From: JBBDJB01 sp040880125
GTDB taxonomy: Bacteria; Planctomycetota; Planctomycetia; Pirellulales; JBBDJB01
DNA length: 64,000 bases
NCBI GenBank assembly: GCA_040880125.1
Contig: JBBDJB010000003.1
Span: forward strand, 1 to 64,000
Direction of reading: 5' to 3'
The first letter of the stretch is position 1, and every line of letters starts with the position of its first letter. Under the pieces are notes generated by a model. It saw only the letters and a list, made by a program, of their open reading frames with translations, was not told where the DNA came from and did no database searches. Positions 51,198 to 60,810 of this stretch are shown in pieces. Both the position numbers and the translations under genes were made by a program.

Positions 51198-52214
51198 CTA
51201 CAACCAGCCCTCGCAACGATACCACTGGGCAGTCTCACGAAGCCGCTGCGGAAGGTCGGCCGCCGGGGCAAAGCCCAGCGTCTGCTCGATGCGGTCGGTG
51301 CGGCAGATCCACGAACCGGCCAGCACCTCGCGCACCTTGTCCATGTTCAGCGGCAAGGGCCGGCGGCGGACGCGGCCGATTAGCTCGCACACCGCGCCGG
51401 TGGCCCAAACTCCCGGCCGCGGAGTCCGGACGATCCGCACCTTCTCCCGCCCGACCGCTTCGGCCAGCAGCCGTCCGAGCTCGACCATTGTCGGCTGCCG
51501 CGGATCGGCCACGAAGTAAACGCCCCGGTCGTCGTACAAGCCTGATGCACTCGCGCGCAGCCGCTCTCCGCGCTCGGCCACCCGCACCAGTGCGTCGGCC
51601 AGATCCGCCGCGTGCACGAGCGATATCCGCGGCACAGTTCGCCCCAGCACCACGTGCAATCTCCAGCGCGCGATCGACTTGAAGAACCCCAGACAGTCAC
51701 GGTCTCCGCTGCCGAACACCACGGTCGGCCGCACGATCGAGATCGGTACTTGCGCGGCCCACTGCCGGGCGGCCGTCTCGCCGGCCAGTTTGCTGCGGCC
51801 GTAGTCGGAGACCGGCGCGGGCGGACGAGCTTCATCGCGAGGATCGTCCGCGGGTGAAGGTCCCGCCGCCGCCAGAGAGGAGACCACCACCAGCGTCGGC
51901 GGCTGGGCGCGGGCCGCACAAGCCTGGGCAACCTGAAACACACCCCCCTCGTTCACCGCAAGCAGTTGCCGCAGCGAAAGCGCCCGCACCGCCCCGGCGA
52001 GATGGTAGACCACATCCACGTCCCGGACCGCGTCGGCCAGCCCGTGCTGATGGCAGACGTCGCCGTAAACCAGCCGCGCGCCCAGTTCTTCCAGTGGAGC
52101 AACCTTCGAGGTGCGCCGCACCAGGCAGCTTACCTCATCGCCCCGTTCGCGCAGCAGGCGGACCAGGTGGTTGCCGATGAACCCGCTGGCGCCGGTCACC
52201 AATACCTTGGCCAT
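51198..52214 (-). CDS. NAD-dependent epimerase/dehydratase family protein
   Basis: A 338-residue extended SDR. TGASGFIGNHL is the nucleotide-binding loop (about 7-17). VDVVYHLAGAV and VVSSLAAAGPS follow. SDYGRSKLAGE supplies the catalytic Tyr-x-x-x-Lys, and VRPTVVFGSGDRDCLGFFKS comes after it. The C-terminal half resembles the hopanoid-associated (HpnA-like) and 3-beta-hydroxysteroid branches. Substrate is unknown: a nucleotide sugar or a lipid-linked alcohol is possible. It lies downstream of the pilus-assembly operon, separated by 94 bases. Confidence 0.9.
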   Translation of the reverse strand: MAKVLVTGASGFIGNHLVRLLRERGDEVSCLVRRTSKVAPLEELGARLVYGDVCHQHGLADAVRDVDVVYHLAGAVRALSLRQLLAVNEGGVFQVAQACAARAQPPTLVVVSSLAAAGPSPADDPRDEARPPAPVSDYGRSKLAGETAARQWAAQVPISIVRPTVVFGSGDRDCLGFFKSIARWRLHVVLGRTVPRISLVHAADLADALVRVAERGERLRASASGLYDDRGVYFVADPRQPTMVELGRLLAEAVGREKVRIVRTPRPGVWATGAVCELIGRVRRRPLPLNMDKVREVLAGSWICRTDRIEQTLGFAPAADLPQRLRETAQWYRCEGWL

Positions 52215-52308
52215 GGCTCATCTTGCGCGGACGGTGGTGGAAGGGGACGCTAGGCGGGTCTGCGGCAGCACGGAAACTATGCGCGAAGCAAGGCGACTGA
52301 TCGGGCGT

Positions 52309-54153
52309 CTATTGATTCTGCAGCCCTGGAGGTTGGGTCTCCTGGCCTCGACCACGCCGTCCACGCTGCGGCCGGCGGCGACGGCCGTCCTCGTCGTCCG
52401 GCTCCAGCTCGTCGGCACCCTGCAGCGCCGGCTGGGCCGTCTCCTCCGGATTGAGCATCATCTCGTACTGGCGATACTCCTGGAAGTTGTCCATCTCCGA
52501 CTGAACGGTCAGACTGCCGCCGGGCCCCATGAGCAGCATGTGGGTCGGCGCCTTCAGCAGTGGCTCAGTGCTGCGGAACTTCCGCTCGCCCAGTTCCTGG
52601 CCGCCGTAGAAGTCGAGCACCACCGCGTCGGTCACAAAGTTATGGCTCTCCATGTCACGGAGTTGACTCAGCTCGACGTCGATCTCCGTCGCCTTGGCGA
52701 CCATGTTGGCCGCTCCGCCACGGGGCATCTCGCGCTGCGTGGCGTGCTCGGTTCCCTGATTCATGTTCAATGTCGAAACAATCACGCTGGCCATCGGTTC
52801 GCGGTTCGGCTTTTCCGTGACCGGCCCGGCCAGGACCCGTCCCGGAAGCGGCACCGTAACCGCCGGGCTGGGCTGGCTGGCGCCCGTCTTGCGGTAGGTA
52901 ATATTCGGTGCCTGCTTGCTCAGCCGATCGGCGACGGCCTCATCCAGTTCCTTCGGCGACAGTCCGTGATTGGGATCCTTGAGCACTAACTCTACTTTGT
53001 AGCGATAGCTCTTGCCCGGTTGCACATTGAAATCGAAGTACCGAAACAATTTGACCGGCGGCTCGGTGTTTTCGACAATCGTTTGGGCCGTCTGCTCATT
53101 GGCGTCTGGACGCATCTGGAAATTGAAGCCCCCCTCCTGAGGCTGCGGTGCCGGCTCGGCATGCACCCGAGGTGTACCGGCCGCGGCCGTACTTGGCGCC
53201 GAGGGGCTATCTTTCGGCATCTGCAGCGGAATATCGGAGTGCACCACCGATCGATCCCACTCCCGTCGTACCAAGGGAGGGAGCGGATGCGTGAATAGCT
53301 TGATATCGATGTACCGCTGGTCGGCCAGCGGCGCGGCAGCTTTTTGCCACTGCTTCTGAATGTCTTCCAGACGCGGCTGTTGTTGAGGCATGTCCGACGA
53401 GAAGACCGTCCTGACGTGCACCCAATTGGGTTCGCCGCTGCCGGTGACCTCCGCACGCTGAACGGAATAGGCCCAATACTCCGGCGGAGGTACGCTCTGC
53501 GAGTCGGCCGTGGCAAGTGCCTGCCGATATAGTTCTTGCTGGGCCGCAGTCGGCACCTTTCCCACGACGACCGCCCAGAACTGCCCCTTGATTTCACCGC
53601 TCGAGCTAGCCGCCCCACCCGGCAGCACTTCCGTCGGGATCTTCCGGATGCCGTCGGCCTGTTGAGGATTCATAAGTTCCGTCGGCGTAGGCACTACAAC
53701 TGGCCGGACTGCTCCCTGGGGCAACTGCATGGCGATCAGCCCCACCCCGGCGCTCACCTCGAGCTCTTCCACCGGAAGCAGATCCGGATCGCTGCGCACC
53801 TTTTTCCGCGGGATCGTGATCGGATCGAAGGGAACTTTCGTGTCGTACGGAGCCAGCGGGATCGCCGCCAGTTGAGCGTCGGCGTCCTGCGGCGCGGCTA
53901 TGGCGATTGCTTGAAGCTTCTCGTTGGGATCCCAGTCGGCTTGCTCAATATTACTCTGAGCCTGGTCGGCGAGCGTCCGCAGTTGATCGGGCGATCTATT
54001 CTCGTCCAGCGACTCGCGCTGCGTGGCCGAGTAAATCAACCACACGCCAACCAGCCCGACGAGGGCCATCACGAACTTCTCGCCATGCTGGATGAGCATG
54101 CCCTTGAAGTCGGTTCCTTTTCCCTTGGCTTTACTTTTCTTCTTCTTTGCCAT
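52309..54153 (-). CDS. pilus/secretion-operon membrane protein, 614 aa
   Basis: It starts with a lysine-rich cytoplasmic tail (MAKKKKSKAKGKG), one membrane span (about 28-44) and a long extracytoplasmic region. That region contains YWAYSVQRAEVTGSGEPNWV, FRYFDFNVQPGKSYRYKVEL and a Gly/Pro/Gln-rich middle. The C-terminus is highly basic (RRRRPQRGRRGRG). No standard domain is recognised. It is the fourth gene of the run pilM, extension, 425-aa protein and this gene, with 29 bases to the previous stop. Position and topology (bitopic, periplasmic bulk) suggest a PilP- or GspC-like scaffold of a planctomycete pseudopilus system. Confidence 0.75.
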   Translation of the reverse strand: MAKKKKSKAKGKGTDFKGMLIQHGEKFVMALVGLVGVWLIYSATQRESLDENRSPDQLRTLADQAQSNIEQADWDPNEKLQAIAIAAPQDADAQLAAIPLAPYDTKVPFDPITIPRKKVRSDPDLLPVEELEVSAGVGLIAMQLPQGAVRPVVVPTPTELMNPQQADGIRKIPTEVLPGGAASSSGEIKGQFWAVVVGKVPTAAQQELYRQALATADSQSVPPPEYWAYSVQRAEVTGSGEPNWVHVRTVFSSDMPQQQPRLEDIQKQWQKAAAPLADQRYIDIKLFTHPLPPLVRREWDRSVVHSDIPLQMPKDSPSAPSTAAAGTPRVHAEPAPQPQEGGFNFQMRPDANEQTAQTIVENTEPPVKLFRYFDFNVQPGKSYRYKVELVLKDPNHGLSPKELDEAVADRLSKQAPNITYRKTGASQPSPAVTVPLPGRVLAGPVTEKPNREPMASVIVSTLNMNQGTEHATQREMPRGGAANMVAKATEIDVELSQLRDMESHNFVTDAVVLDFYGGQELGERKFRSTEPLLKAPTHMLLMGPGGSLTVQSEMDNFQEYRQYEMMLNPEETAQPALQGADELEPDDEDGRRRRPQRGRRGRGQETQPPGLQNQ

Positions 54154-54182
54154 TTATCAGTGCTCCGGCGGGTAAGGCGCGA

Positions 54183-55460
54183 CTACCCCGCGCTGGTGCC
54201 GGCGGGGGCGGGCTGCCCCTCGTTCTGGCGCTGGGCAATCTCCTCCTCGGAGAAGCCAAGTGCCGCCAGATCCGGCTCTTTGTAGATGTAAATCACCCCG
54301 TGAACAATGACCGTTCCGATCGAGGGGCTATCAACCCAGCCGACATTCTCTTCGCCCTGGCTGTTCGGACCCGAGCCAGGAGCCGGCGGCGCCCAGTCGC
54401 GCGTGCCCCCGGTATTTTGCTCGCGATTAATGCGTACCTGTCGCACTTCCACCGGCAGTGGAGCATTGGCGCACTCGACCAATAGCTCCGGCAGGTCGAG
54501 CTTCTCCATCGTCAGTTCCATCCGTACCGGAAGCCGCTTGAACTCGATTCCCTCGCCCGCCTGGCTGGCCGGCAGCGGTTGCCATTGGGCATCCAAATAG
54601 CGGTTGTTCTTCAAAGCAGTCGCCTCATCGACCGCCGCGTCGGAAGTCGCCCGGGGAGCGGCCGCAACGCTTTGCGCCAGACTGGCCTGGTCATCTGGCA
54701 GCGACTTCCGGTAAATGCGTCCCTGCGTGTCGCTCCCCTCGATCGCTTCCGTGCCCACCTTCAGCGCAGAGATGACCTTGATCGGCGCGTTGTGGGATCC
54801 GGTCGCGTTCTGATTGACATTGCGGATGATGCGCAGCAGCGTTTCGTAAACCCATAGATCCTCTTGCGTGATCCAGACCTTCAGCGAATTGGGGCGGTCC
54901 ACCCAGACGAACTTGGCCGCGATTTGATCATGGTCTTCCCAATGGACCTTATAAGCGGAAAAGCGATTGGTTGGTTGCGATTGTAGATCCGCCCCGTCGG
55001 AATTCGGCGGTTGAGCATCGACGATCTTGTGAAACTGCTGAAATCTCTCCTTCACCCGGTCTTGATATCGCTCGAGAAACTGATACTGAATCGTCGACTC
55101 CGGCTCGATATCGTCGATGTAGTTCAAGAAGTCGTCGCCCATCTCCTCCGGCCACTGGAGCACTTCGCGCGTCTGGCGATCGTAAAGGGCCTGCCAGAGC
55201 GCCAGCACTTGCTCGCGCTGCGCGGCGGTTAGCTCTTGGACGCGCTGTGTGATTCGATCGTTGGGATGCTGCTGCTCACTGACGATGGATTGCACGGCCG
55301 TAAACCGGCTGTTGACCGTGGAGCTATTCGCTTCGTACTGCTCGACGAGCGTACCCGAGGCCATCCACCAACCCACCAGGCATAATACGACCACCAGCCC
55401 GCACAGAATCCAGAAGTGCTGGCGGCCGAGGGTCTTCATAATGCTTCGAAGCTGATCCAT
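54183..55460 (-). CDS. PilO-like bitopic protein, 425 aa
   Basis: A short N-terminus (MDQLRSIMKTLGRQH) is followed by one span, FWILCGLVVVLCLVGWWMAS (about 16-35). A helical region comes next (SIVSEQQHPNDRITQRVQEL), then a mixed region that includes EDLWVYETLLRIIRNVNQNA. The order after PilM/PilN, the single N-terminal span and the coiled stretch after it resemble PilO, but it is about twice as long. The remaining domain is unassigned. It starts 30 bases after the end of the pilM extension. Part of the likely platform of a type IV pilus or type II secretion apparatus. Confidence 0.7.
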   Translation of the reverse strand: MDQLRSIMKTLGRQHFWILCGLVVVLCLVGWWMASGTLVEQYEANSSTVNSRFTAVQSIVSEQQHPNDRITQRVQELTAAQREQVLALWQALYDRQTREVLQWPEEMGDDFLNYIDDIEPESTIQYQFLERYQDRVKERFQQFHKIVDAQPPNSDGADLQSQPTNRFSAYKVHWEDHDQIAAKFVWVDRPNSLKVWITQEDLWVYETLLRIIRNVNQNATGSHNAPIKVISALKVGTEAIEGSDTQGRIYRKSLPDDQASLAQSVAAAPRATSDAAVDEATALKNNRYLDAQWQPLPASQAGEGIEFKRLPVRMELTMEKLDLPELLVECANAPLPVEVRQVRINREQNTGGTRDWAPPAPGSGPNSQGEENVGWVDSPSIGTVIVHGVIYIYKEPDLAALGFSEEEIAQRQNEGQPAPAGTSAG

Positions 55461-55490
55461 TGCGATTGTGTCTCTCTATATCCGTCCGCC

Positions 55491-55994
55491 TTAGTTGCTC
55501 GCCGTTTGCAACGCGGCGGCCTGTTGGCGATTGACTGCCCGCTGGCTGGGAGGGGTCGGCTTCCAGCAGAATTGCACGAGGAATTTGCAGATACGCACCT
55601 CGATCGGTCCGCCCGCAGCATCCGGCTCGGCAGTCGCTTGCCCGGCCGGAGGTCGTCCCTGCGCGGCGGCTGCTTCGCCGCCCAGAGTGATCGCCGTCGG
55701 AGTGGTGAACTCCACCACGATCGGATGAGAAATGCCCAACTCCGCCAAGGTTACTTCCTGCTCCTGACCACCCGGCCCGGTCGGCAGCATGACGCTGCCG
55801 GTGCGCAGCTTTTCGACGAACTCATTGCGCACGAAGTCGGGGCCCGTGTTCCTGTTGCCTTCGTTGTGAAAATGGTACCCAACCAGTTGGATCACCCAGC
55901 CTTCGCCCGTGGGCGCAGTTAACTCCGGAGCTGGGGCTGTGGGTTGAGCTGGAGTCGCTTCCCCTGATTCCGGGTCCGCCGGCGGGGCCCCCCC
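55491..55994 (-). CDS. C-terminal extension of PilM-PilN in the -1 frame
   Basis: After the G7 run at 55994-55988 the -1 frame stays open for 165 residues: a Pro/Ala/Glu linker, then GEGWVIQLVGYHFHNEGNRN, IVVEFTTPTAITLGG and a Pro-rich end. The segment GPDFVRNEFVEKLRTGSVML looks folded. This frame has an ATG at 56054 inside pilM, but the protein reads most naturally as the continuation of pilM. Either ribosomes slip -1 at G_GGG_GGG, or transcripts gain a G, or a base is missing from the sequence. Confidence 0.7.
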   Translation of the reverse strand, partial: GGAPPADPESGEATPAQPTAPAPELTAPTGEGWVIQLVGYHFHNEGNRNTGPDFVRNEFVEKLRTGSVMLPTGPGGQEQEVTLAELGISHPIVVEFTTPTAITLGGEAAAAQGRPPAGQATAEPDAAGGPIEVRICKFLVQFCWKPTPPSQRAVNRQQAAALQTASN

Positions 55995-57586
55995 GGCGCC
56001 GGACGACTGGCCACGATCCGTTGAAACTCCTCGGCAATCGGAGCAGTATACCAAGTCGACAAATCGGCGAAATTCTCACAGTCCGCCGTCACGATGTGCA
56101 GCTCCATACGCTGGCGAATATCCTCGGGACGAGCGTCGGCCGGATCCTGCGGCAGCGCCTCGTTAATGGCCTTGACCAACTCCAGCCAAAGTAACCTTCC
56201 CTCGACGTTGCTCAGTAGATTGCCGCGAATGGTGTTGACCGTGCCGAAACTTTGCTCGGCCTGTCGGAACGCGCTCGTTTCTCTCTGTGATGTTGATTCC
56301 ACCGTACTGAGTTGTTGGAAGGCCGACTTGAACTCGTCGCTCTCGACGTTCGCCGTGCTCCACTTCGCCCACAGCACGCCGAAGCTGATCGTGCAGGCGA
56401 TAAAGATCGCCGCGGCGGCGCCGACCGCCCAGGGCTTCTTCTCGCGAATGAGCCGTTCAGTGAGAATCTCGCCCGGCAGCAGGTTGGTATAGATCTTCGA
56501 CCGGCCCAGCCCTTGCAGACACAGACCGTAACAGACGCCGAAGCTAAGGATGTTCTCCTGAAACTGTGGAGCCTCGGTAACCGTCGCCCCTTCCAACTGG
56601 CGGAACGACTCGACCGGCGCGACCGGCTGTTCGAGGTTCTGCGTCAGGTACTTCTTTAAGCCCGGCAGCCGCATGGCGTTGCCCAGGGCCACGATCTTGC
56701 CGATCTTCGCGTGACGGTCGATGCTGCTGAAGTAACCGATCGACCGCTGCACTTCGGACAATAGGTCGCTGAACACCGACCGCATCGCCTTGTAAACCGC
56801 TTTGGGATCTTCGGCCTTGGTAGCGTTACGTTTCAGGTGCTCCGCCTTGGAAAAGGTAAGCCGCAGCTCTTTGGAGATCGCCTTGGTAAAGTGGTTGCCG
56901 CCGATCGGAATGCTCCGCTGCCAGACGCGGTAGCCGTTGGTCACCACCAGGTCGGTCGTGTCCGTGCCGAGCGATAGCACCACGGTCGAAGGCGGCGGGT
57001 CTTCCGGATCGTACTCCTCCGGCGGCGGCACTTCCTCGATGACGTCGTACACCGCGTAGTTGCAGATCGCCAGCGGCGTGAGTTGAATGTAATCGACGTC
57101 GATGCCCGCCTCGTCCAGCGGCGCCAGTGCCCGCATCACCTGGTCGCGCTTCATGGCAAACAGGCCGACCTCCGTCTCCAGCGCGAAGCCTTCCTCGTCG
57201 CTGCCGCCGACCATCTGCTGATAGTCCCAGACGACGTCGTCCAGCGCGAAGGGGATCTGCTGCTTCGCCTCGAATTTTACGATGTCGGGAATCTTCTTGG
57301 ACTCGACCGGCGGCAGCTTGATGAAACGCGCCAGGCCGCTCTGCCCGGAGACGGAGATCGCCACCCGGCTGCCGCGGACTTCATTGCGCGAGAGAAACTG
57401 CTTGAGCGCTTCGGCGACCAGCGCGGCCGGCTCCGCGTCGGGCTGGCTGAGGATCTTGGGATATTCGATATAGTCGAATGAATCCGCGATGAGCTTGGTG
57501 GGGTCGTCGTCATGCGGCCGGCAGCGCAACGCCTTTAGCGCACACTGCCCAATATCAATACCCCACACGGCGTGGTTTTTCGCCAT
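55919..57586 (-). CDS. pilM: PilM-PilN fusion, pilus/secretion assembly ATPase-fold protein
   Basis: A 555-residue protein in the unshifted frame. Residues 1-365 are a PilM/FtsA-like actin fold. VWGIDIGQCALKAL is the first phosphate loop, VVLSLGTDTTDLVV the second, and LPPVESKKIPDIVKFEAKQQ a PilM landmark. YTNLLPGEILTER (about 366-378) matches the NLLP motif at the start of PilN. A membrane span, PWAVGAAAAIFIACTISFGV (about 385-404), and a periplasmic region follow. Thus PilM and PilN are fused. Codons 531-533 read CCG GGG GGG and form a -1 slippery heptamer. A sigma70-like promoter lies ~140 bases upstream. Confidence 0.93.
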   Translation of the reverse strand: MAKNHAVWGIDIGQCALKALRCRPHDDDPTKLIADSFDYIEYPKILSQPDAEPAALVAEALKQFLSRNEVRGSRVAISVSGQSGLARFIKLPPVESKKIPDIVKFEAKQQIPFALDDVVWDYQQMVGGSDEEGFALETEVGLFAMKRDQVMRALAPLDEAGIDVDYIQLTPLAICNYAVYDVIEEVPPPEEYDPEDPPPSTVVLSLGTDTTDLVVTNGYRVWQRSIPIGGNHFTKAISKELRLTFSKAEHLKRNATKAEDPKAVYKAMRSVFSDLLSEVQRSIGYFSSIDRHAKIGKIVALGNAMRLPGLKKYLTQNLEQPVAPVESFRQLEGATVTEAPQFQENILSFGVCYGLCLQGLGRSKIYTNLLPGEILTERLIREKKPWAVGAAAAIFIACTISFGVLWAKWSTANVESDEFKSAFQQLSTVESTSQRETSAFRQAEQSFGTVNTIRGNLLSNVEGRLLWLELVKAINEALPQDPADARPEDIRQRMELHIVTADCENFADLSTWYTAPIAEEFQRIVASRPAPGGPRRRTRNQGKRLQLNPQPQLRS

Positions 57587-57733
57587 TCCAGTCGGTTCCT
57601 CTATTCCGAAGGGCGCCCGGTAGCTTCACTTTGCGAATCGCGGAGCATCGGCAGCCGCAAAGGCGGCCCGTTCGCCAAGACAAGCCAGATCGCCGAGACA
57701 AGAGAGTACGGCCCTGCCGTGGACTCCATTTCT

Positions 57734-57763
57734 ACTGTATCGTCCCGCACCGGCGAGTGTCAA
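57734..57763 (-). promoter_or_regulatory. promoter of the pilM operon
   Basis: On the minus strand a perfect -35 TTGACA (57763-57758), an 18-base spacer and TACAGT (57739-57734). The leader to ATG 57586 is ~140 bases. The 419-base divergent spacer 57587-58005 holds no gene. The promoter of the GH38-like gene was not recognised. Confidence 0.6.
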
Positions 57764-58005
57764 CGTTTTTGAGACCCAGCGGGTGCGAACTAAGTCCAAC
57801 CCCAGCAACGACAAACGTGCAACGCATACGCCCGCCTTGGGCGGTGCGACGATTGTAACCGAACCTCTCCGCCGGGGCATCCTCCCATCTCGACTTGTCC
57901 CGCCGCCACGGCTATGGTGAAGCAAAACGACCAAAAGGTTCCACCGCCGCCTCGCCGATTACCTTCCGCGGCCCGCCCCGGTTCACGGCTAAGTTATTGT
58001 CGCCC

Positions 58006-60810
58006 ATGAACTTCCAGCAGCTCGTCCTTCTTCTGCCGTGCCACAGCCTGGAAGATTTCCCCACGCACTTCCAGGGGCGTCAGGCCGATGGCCTGCTGGC
58101 GGCCTGGACGGCGCTGTGGCATCCGCGGCTCGTGGCGCACACCGGCGGCATGCTCGCCTGGAATCGCGCCGACGATCCGCCGCCGTCGCTCCCCAGCCGC
58201 CTGGTGGTCATTCCCGAGGTCAGCGAGGTCGAACTGCCCGCCGGCTACGCCAACCGGATTGCGCAGGAGGGCGCCGTCGTACTGCAAAACTTGCACGACC
58301 GGCCGTCGCTCGCCGCCGCGGCGCTTGAACACCTCGACGACGTTTCTACGCCCGCCGTTTCTACGCCGCTCGACGGGGCTTTGATCGAAGACTTCTACGC
58401 GCTGGGCTTCTGTTATCTCCAGGTCGAGTTGCTCACGCGGCAGATGCGCTACGCCAGCAATGTCGACGAGCTTCACTTCCAGAACGAACTGGTCGCCGCG
58501 GCCAAGGCGGCCGTCGAGGGCCACCACGAGCTGGCCCGGCAGGGACTGGGTCGCTGCTTCGATCTGCTGCTGGAAGCCCGCGATCACTTCTACCCGGTCG
58601 ATGCCTTCCTCATCGACTTAACACTGGTGGCCGAAACCACGCTCGGCGAGTCGCTCCGCGCGTCGCTCGCCGCGGAAGGCCCGAAGAACCTGCTGATCTC
58701 CGGCGAACTGGTCGAAACGATGGCCCAGCGCGAGCCGGCCACGCTCACCGCGCTGCGCGAAGCACTGCAAGCCAGCCAGGCCAGCCTCGTCGGCGGCGAG
58801 TACGCCGAAGAGGAGCTGTCACTGTCCACGTCCGAGGCCATGCTCCGGCAGTTGCAGCGCGGGAGTGAAGTTTGCGAGCGGCACCTGGGAAAGCCCGTCC
58901 GAGTGTTCGGTCGTCGCCGTTACGGCCTCTCGCCCATGTTGCCGCAGATACTGCAGAAGCTCGGCTACAAGGGCGCGCTGCACGTCTCGTTCGACGGCGG
59001 TGCGATGCCGCACGCCGAACAGGCCAAAACCCGCTGGGAAGGCTGCGACGGCAGCGCCATCGACGCCCTGGCCCGGATGCCGCTGGACGCCTCTGACCCG
59101 ACGACGTTCCTCGGCTACGCCCGCAGCATGGGCGAGTCGATGGACCGCGACCACGTGGCCACGCTGCTGCTCGCGCACTGGCCCGGCACCGAAAGCATCT
59201 GGTACCGCGACCTGGTGCGCACGTTCGCGTACGGCCCGATCCTCGGCAAGCGGATCACGCTGGACGACTACTTCGATACGACCGACACGCCGTACCTGCT
59301 CTCGCGCTTCGACGCCGACCAGTACCGCCCGGTCTATCTCGGCCGGGCCGTCGCGTCGGGCGAGTCCGATCCCCTCTCCCGCCCGGCGCGCGATCTGGCG
59401 GAACAGACTCGTGCGATGAACGCCGGCGCCGCGAAGCTGCTCGCCGCAGTGGTCGGCACGGCGCCGTCGTCAACGGAAGCAAAACCCGACAATGCACCGC
59501 CTTCCGAAGTTAATCGGTCGGTCGCGCAAGCCATCTGCGGCCCAAGCAATGGCGCCAACGGGCCCCGCGGCGCGCTGGTGCTGAACACCTACAGCCACGC
59601 CAGCCGCCGGTTGGTTGAACTGCAAAGCGGCGCCGCACTGCCTGCCGTCAGCGACGCCGTCCGCCACGTCGGCCGCGCGGGCGACGTCGTCCAGGCCCTT
59701 GTCGACACACCCGGCATGGGCTTCACGTGGATCGGCCCGGCCGCAGGAGAGGCGGACACCTCCGCGCCGGCCGTGCCGCTCGCCGAAGAGAACGTGCTCC
59801 GCAATGAGTACTTCGAGATCACCATCCACCCCACGACCGGCGCCGTGCAGAACGTGCGCGACTACAAGCGCCGCGGCAATCAGTTTTCGCAGCGACTGGC
59901 CCTGCGGCATGCGACCGCGACGCGGCGATCACCGTCCGACGCCCAGGCCGAATACTCCGTAATGGCCGCCGACTCGGTCGAGGTGACCGCCTCCACGCCG
60001 GTCGTGGGCGAGATCACCAGCCGCGGCCGGCTGCTCGACCGGCACGGCAACGTGCTCGCCGACTTCCAGCAGCGCACCCGCGTCCTGCGCGGCAGCCGCA
60101 TCGCACAGCTCGATATCCGCATCGATCCGAAGGCCCCGCCCAGCGGCGATCCCTGGCGCACTCACTATGTCGCCCGCTTCGCCTGGCCTGACGAGACGGC
60201 CGAGCTCTACCGCAGCGTCTCGATGACGACGCACGAGACTACCGCCCGGCGGATCGAATCGCCCCATTTCGTCGAGGTGCGCAGTGGCGGCCACCGCATG
60301 ACGATCCTGCCCGGAGGTCTGCCGCTGCATCGCCGCTCCGGGCCGCGCGAGCTAGACACGCTGCTAATCACTGCGGGCGAAACAAGCCGCGAGTTTTCGC
60401 TCGCCTTCGCGCTCGATCTGACGCACTCGCTGCCGTCGGCCCTGGAGATGATCTGGCCCGGTGGCGCCCCCGTCGAAGAACTCCCCCAGCCGGCATCCGG
60501 CAAGGGAGGCTGGTTCTTCCACGTCAGCGCGAAGAACGTCGTCGTCACGCATTGGGCGCCCTGGGAGGAAGACGGCCGGCTGGTCGGCTTTCGGGCGCGG
60601 CTGCTGGAAACCGAGGGCCGCGCCGGCCGCGTCGCCTTCCGCGCGCCGCGCGGGCTTGCTTCCGCGCGGCAGACCGACTTTATCGGCCAGACGCTGCTCG
60701 ACCTGGCCGTCTCCGGCGATAAAATCTCTGTCGACTTGGGCCAATACGAATGGGCCGAGATCGAGGCCCGCTGGCAGACCTCCGGCGACCCTGCGAGTCC
60801 CCAGCCATGA
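58006..60810 (+). CDS. GH38-like (alpha-mannosidase-fold) protein
   Basis: A 934-residue protein. The N-terminal half has the shape of a GH38 barrel: LVLLLPCHSLEDFP at the start, then VGGEYAEEELSLSTSEAMLR (compare the GG-x-x-x-x-x-E...SGE-x-L-x-RQ block of GH38), and PMLPQILQKLGYKGAL. Where active enzymes have a D-x-F-G nucleophile motif, this one reads VFGRRRYGLS, so the catalytic Asp may be missing. The C-terminal half (ENVLRNEYFEITIHPTTGAV) matches the GH38 beta domain. ATG 58006 is the likely start. The stop overlaps the cmk start by four bases (ATGA). Activity is uncertain. Confidence 0.7.
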   Translation: MNFQQLVLLLPCHSLEDFPTHFQGRQADGLLAAWTALWHPRLVAHTGGMLAWNRADDPPPSLPSRLVVIPEVSEVELPAGYANRIAQEGAVVLQNLHDRPSLAAAALEHLDDVSTPAVSTPLDGALIEDFYALGFCYLQVELLTRQMRYASNVDELHFQNELVAAAKAAVEGHHELARQGLGRCFDLLLEARDHFYPVDAFLIDLTLVAETTLGESLRASLAAEGPKNLLISGELVETMAQREPATLTALREALQASQASLVGGEYAEEELSLSTSEAMLRQLQRGSEVCERHLGKPVRVFGRRRYGLSPMLPQILQKLGYKGALHVSFDGGAMPHAEQAKTRWEGCDGSAIDALARMPLDASDPTTFLGYARSMGESMDRDHVATLLLAHWPGTESIWYRDLVRTFAYGPILGKRITLDDYFDTTDTPYLLSRFDADQYRPVYLGRAVASGESDPLSRPARDLAEQTRAMNAGAAKLLAAVVGTAPSSTEAKPDNAPPSEVNRSVAQAICGPSNGANGPRGALVLNTYSHASRRLVELQSGAALPAVSDAVRHVGRAGDVVQALVDTPGMGFTWIGPAAGEADTSAPAVPLAEENVLRNEYFEITIHPTTGAVQNVRDYKRRGNQFSQRLALRHATATRRSPSDAQAEYSVMAADSVEVTASTPVVGEITSRGRLLDRHGNVLADFQQRTRVLRGSRIAQLDIRIDPKAPPSGDPWRTHYVARFAWPDETAELYRSVSMTTHETTARRIESPHFVEVRSGGHRMTILPGGLPLHRRSGPRELDTLLITAGETSREFSLAFALDLTHSLPSALEMIWPGGAPVEELPQPASGKGGWFFHVSAKNVVVTHWAPWEEDGRLVGFRARLLETEGRAGRVAFRAPRGLASARQTDFIGQTLLDLAVSGDKISVDLGQYEWAEIEARWQTSGDPASPQP

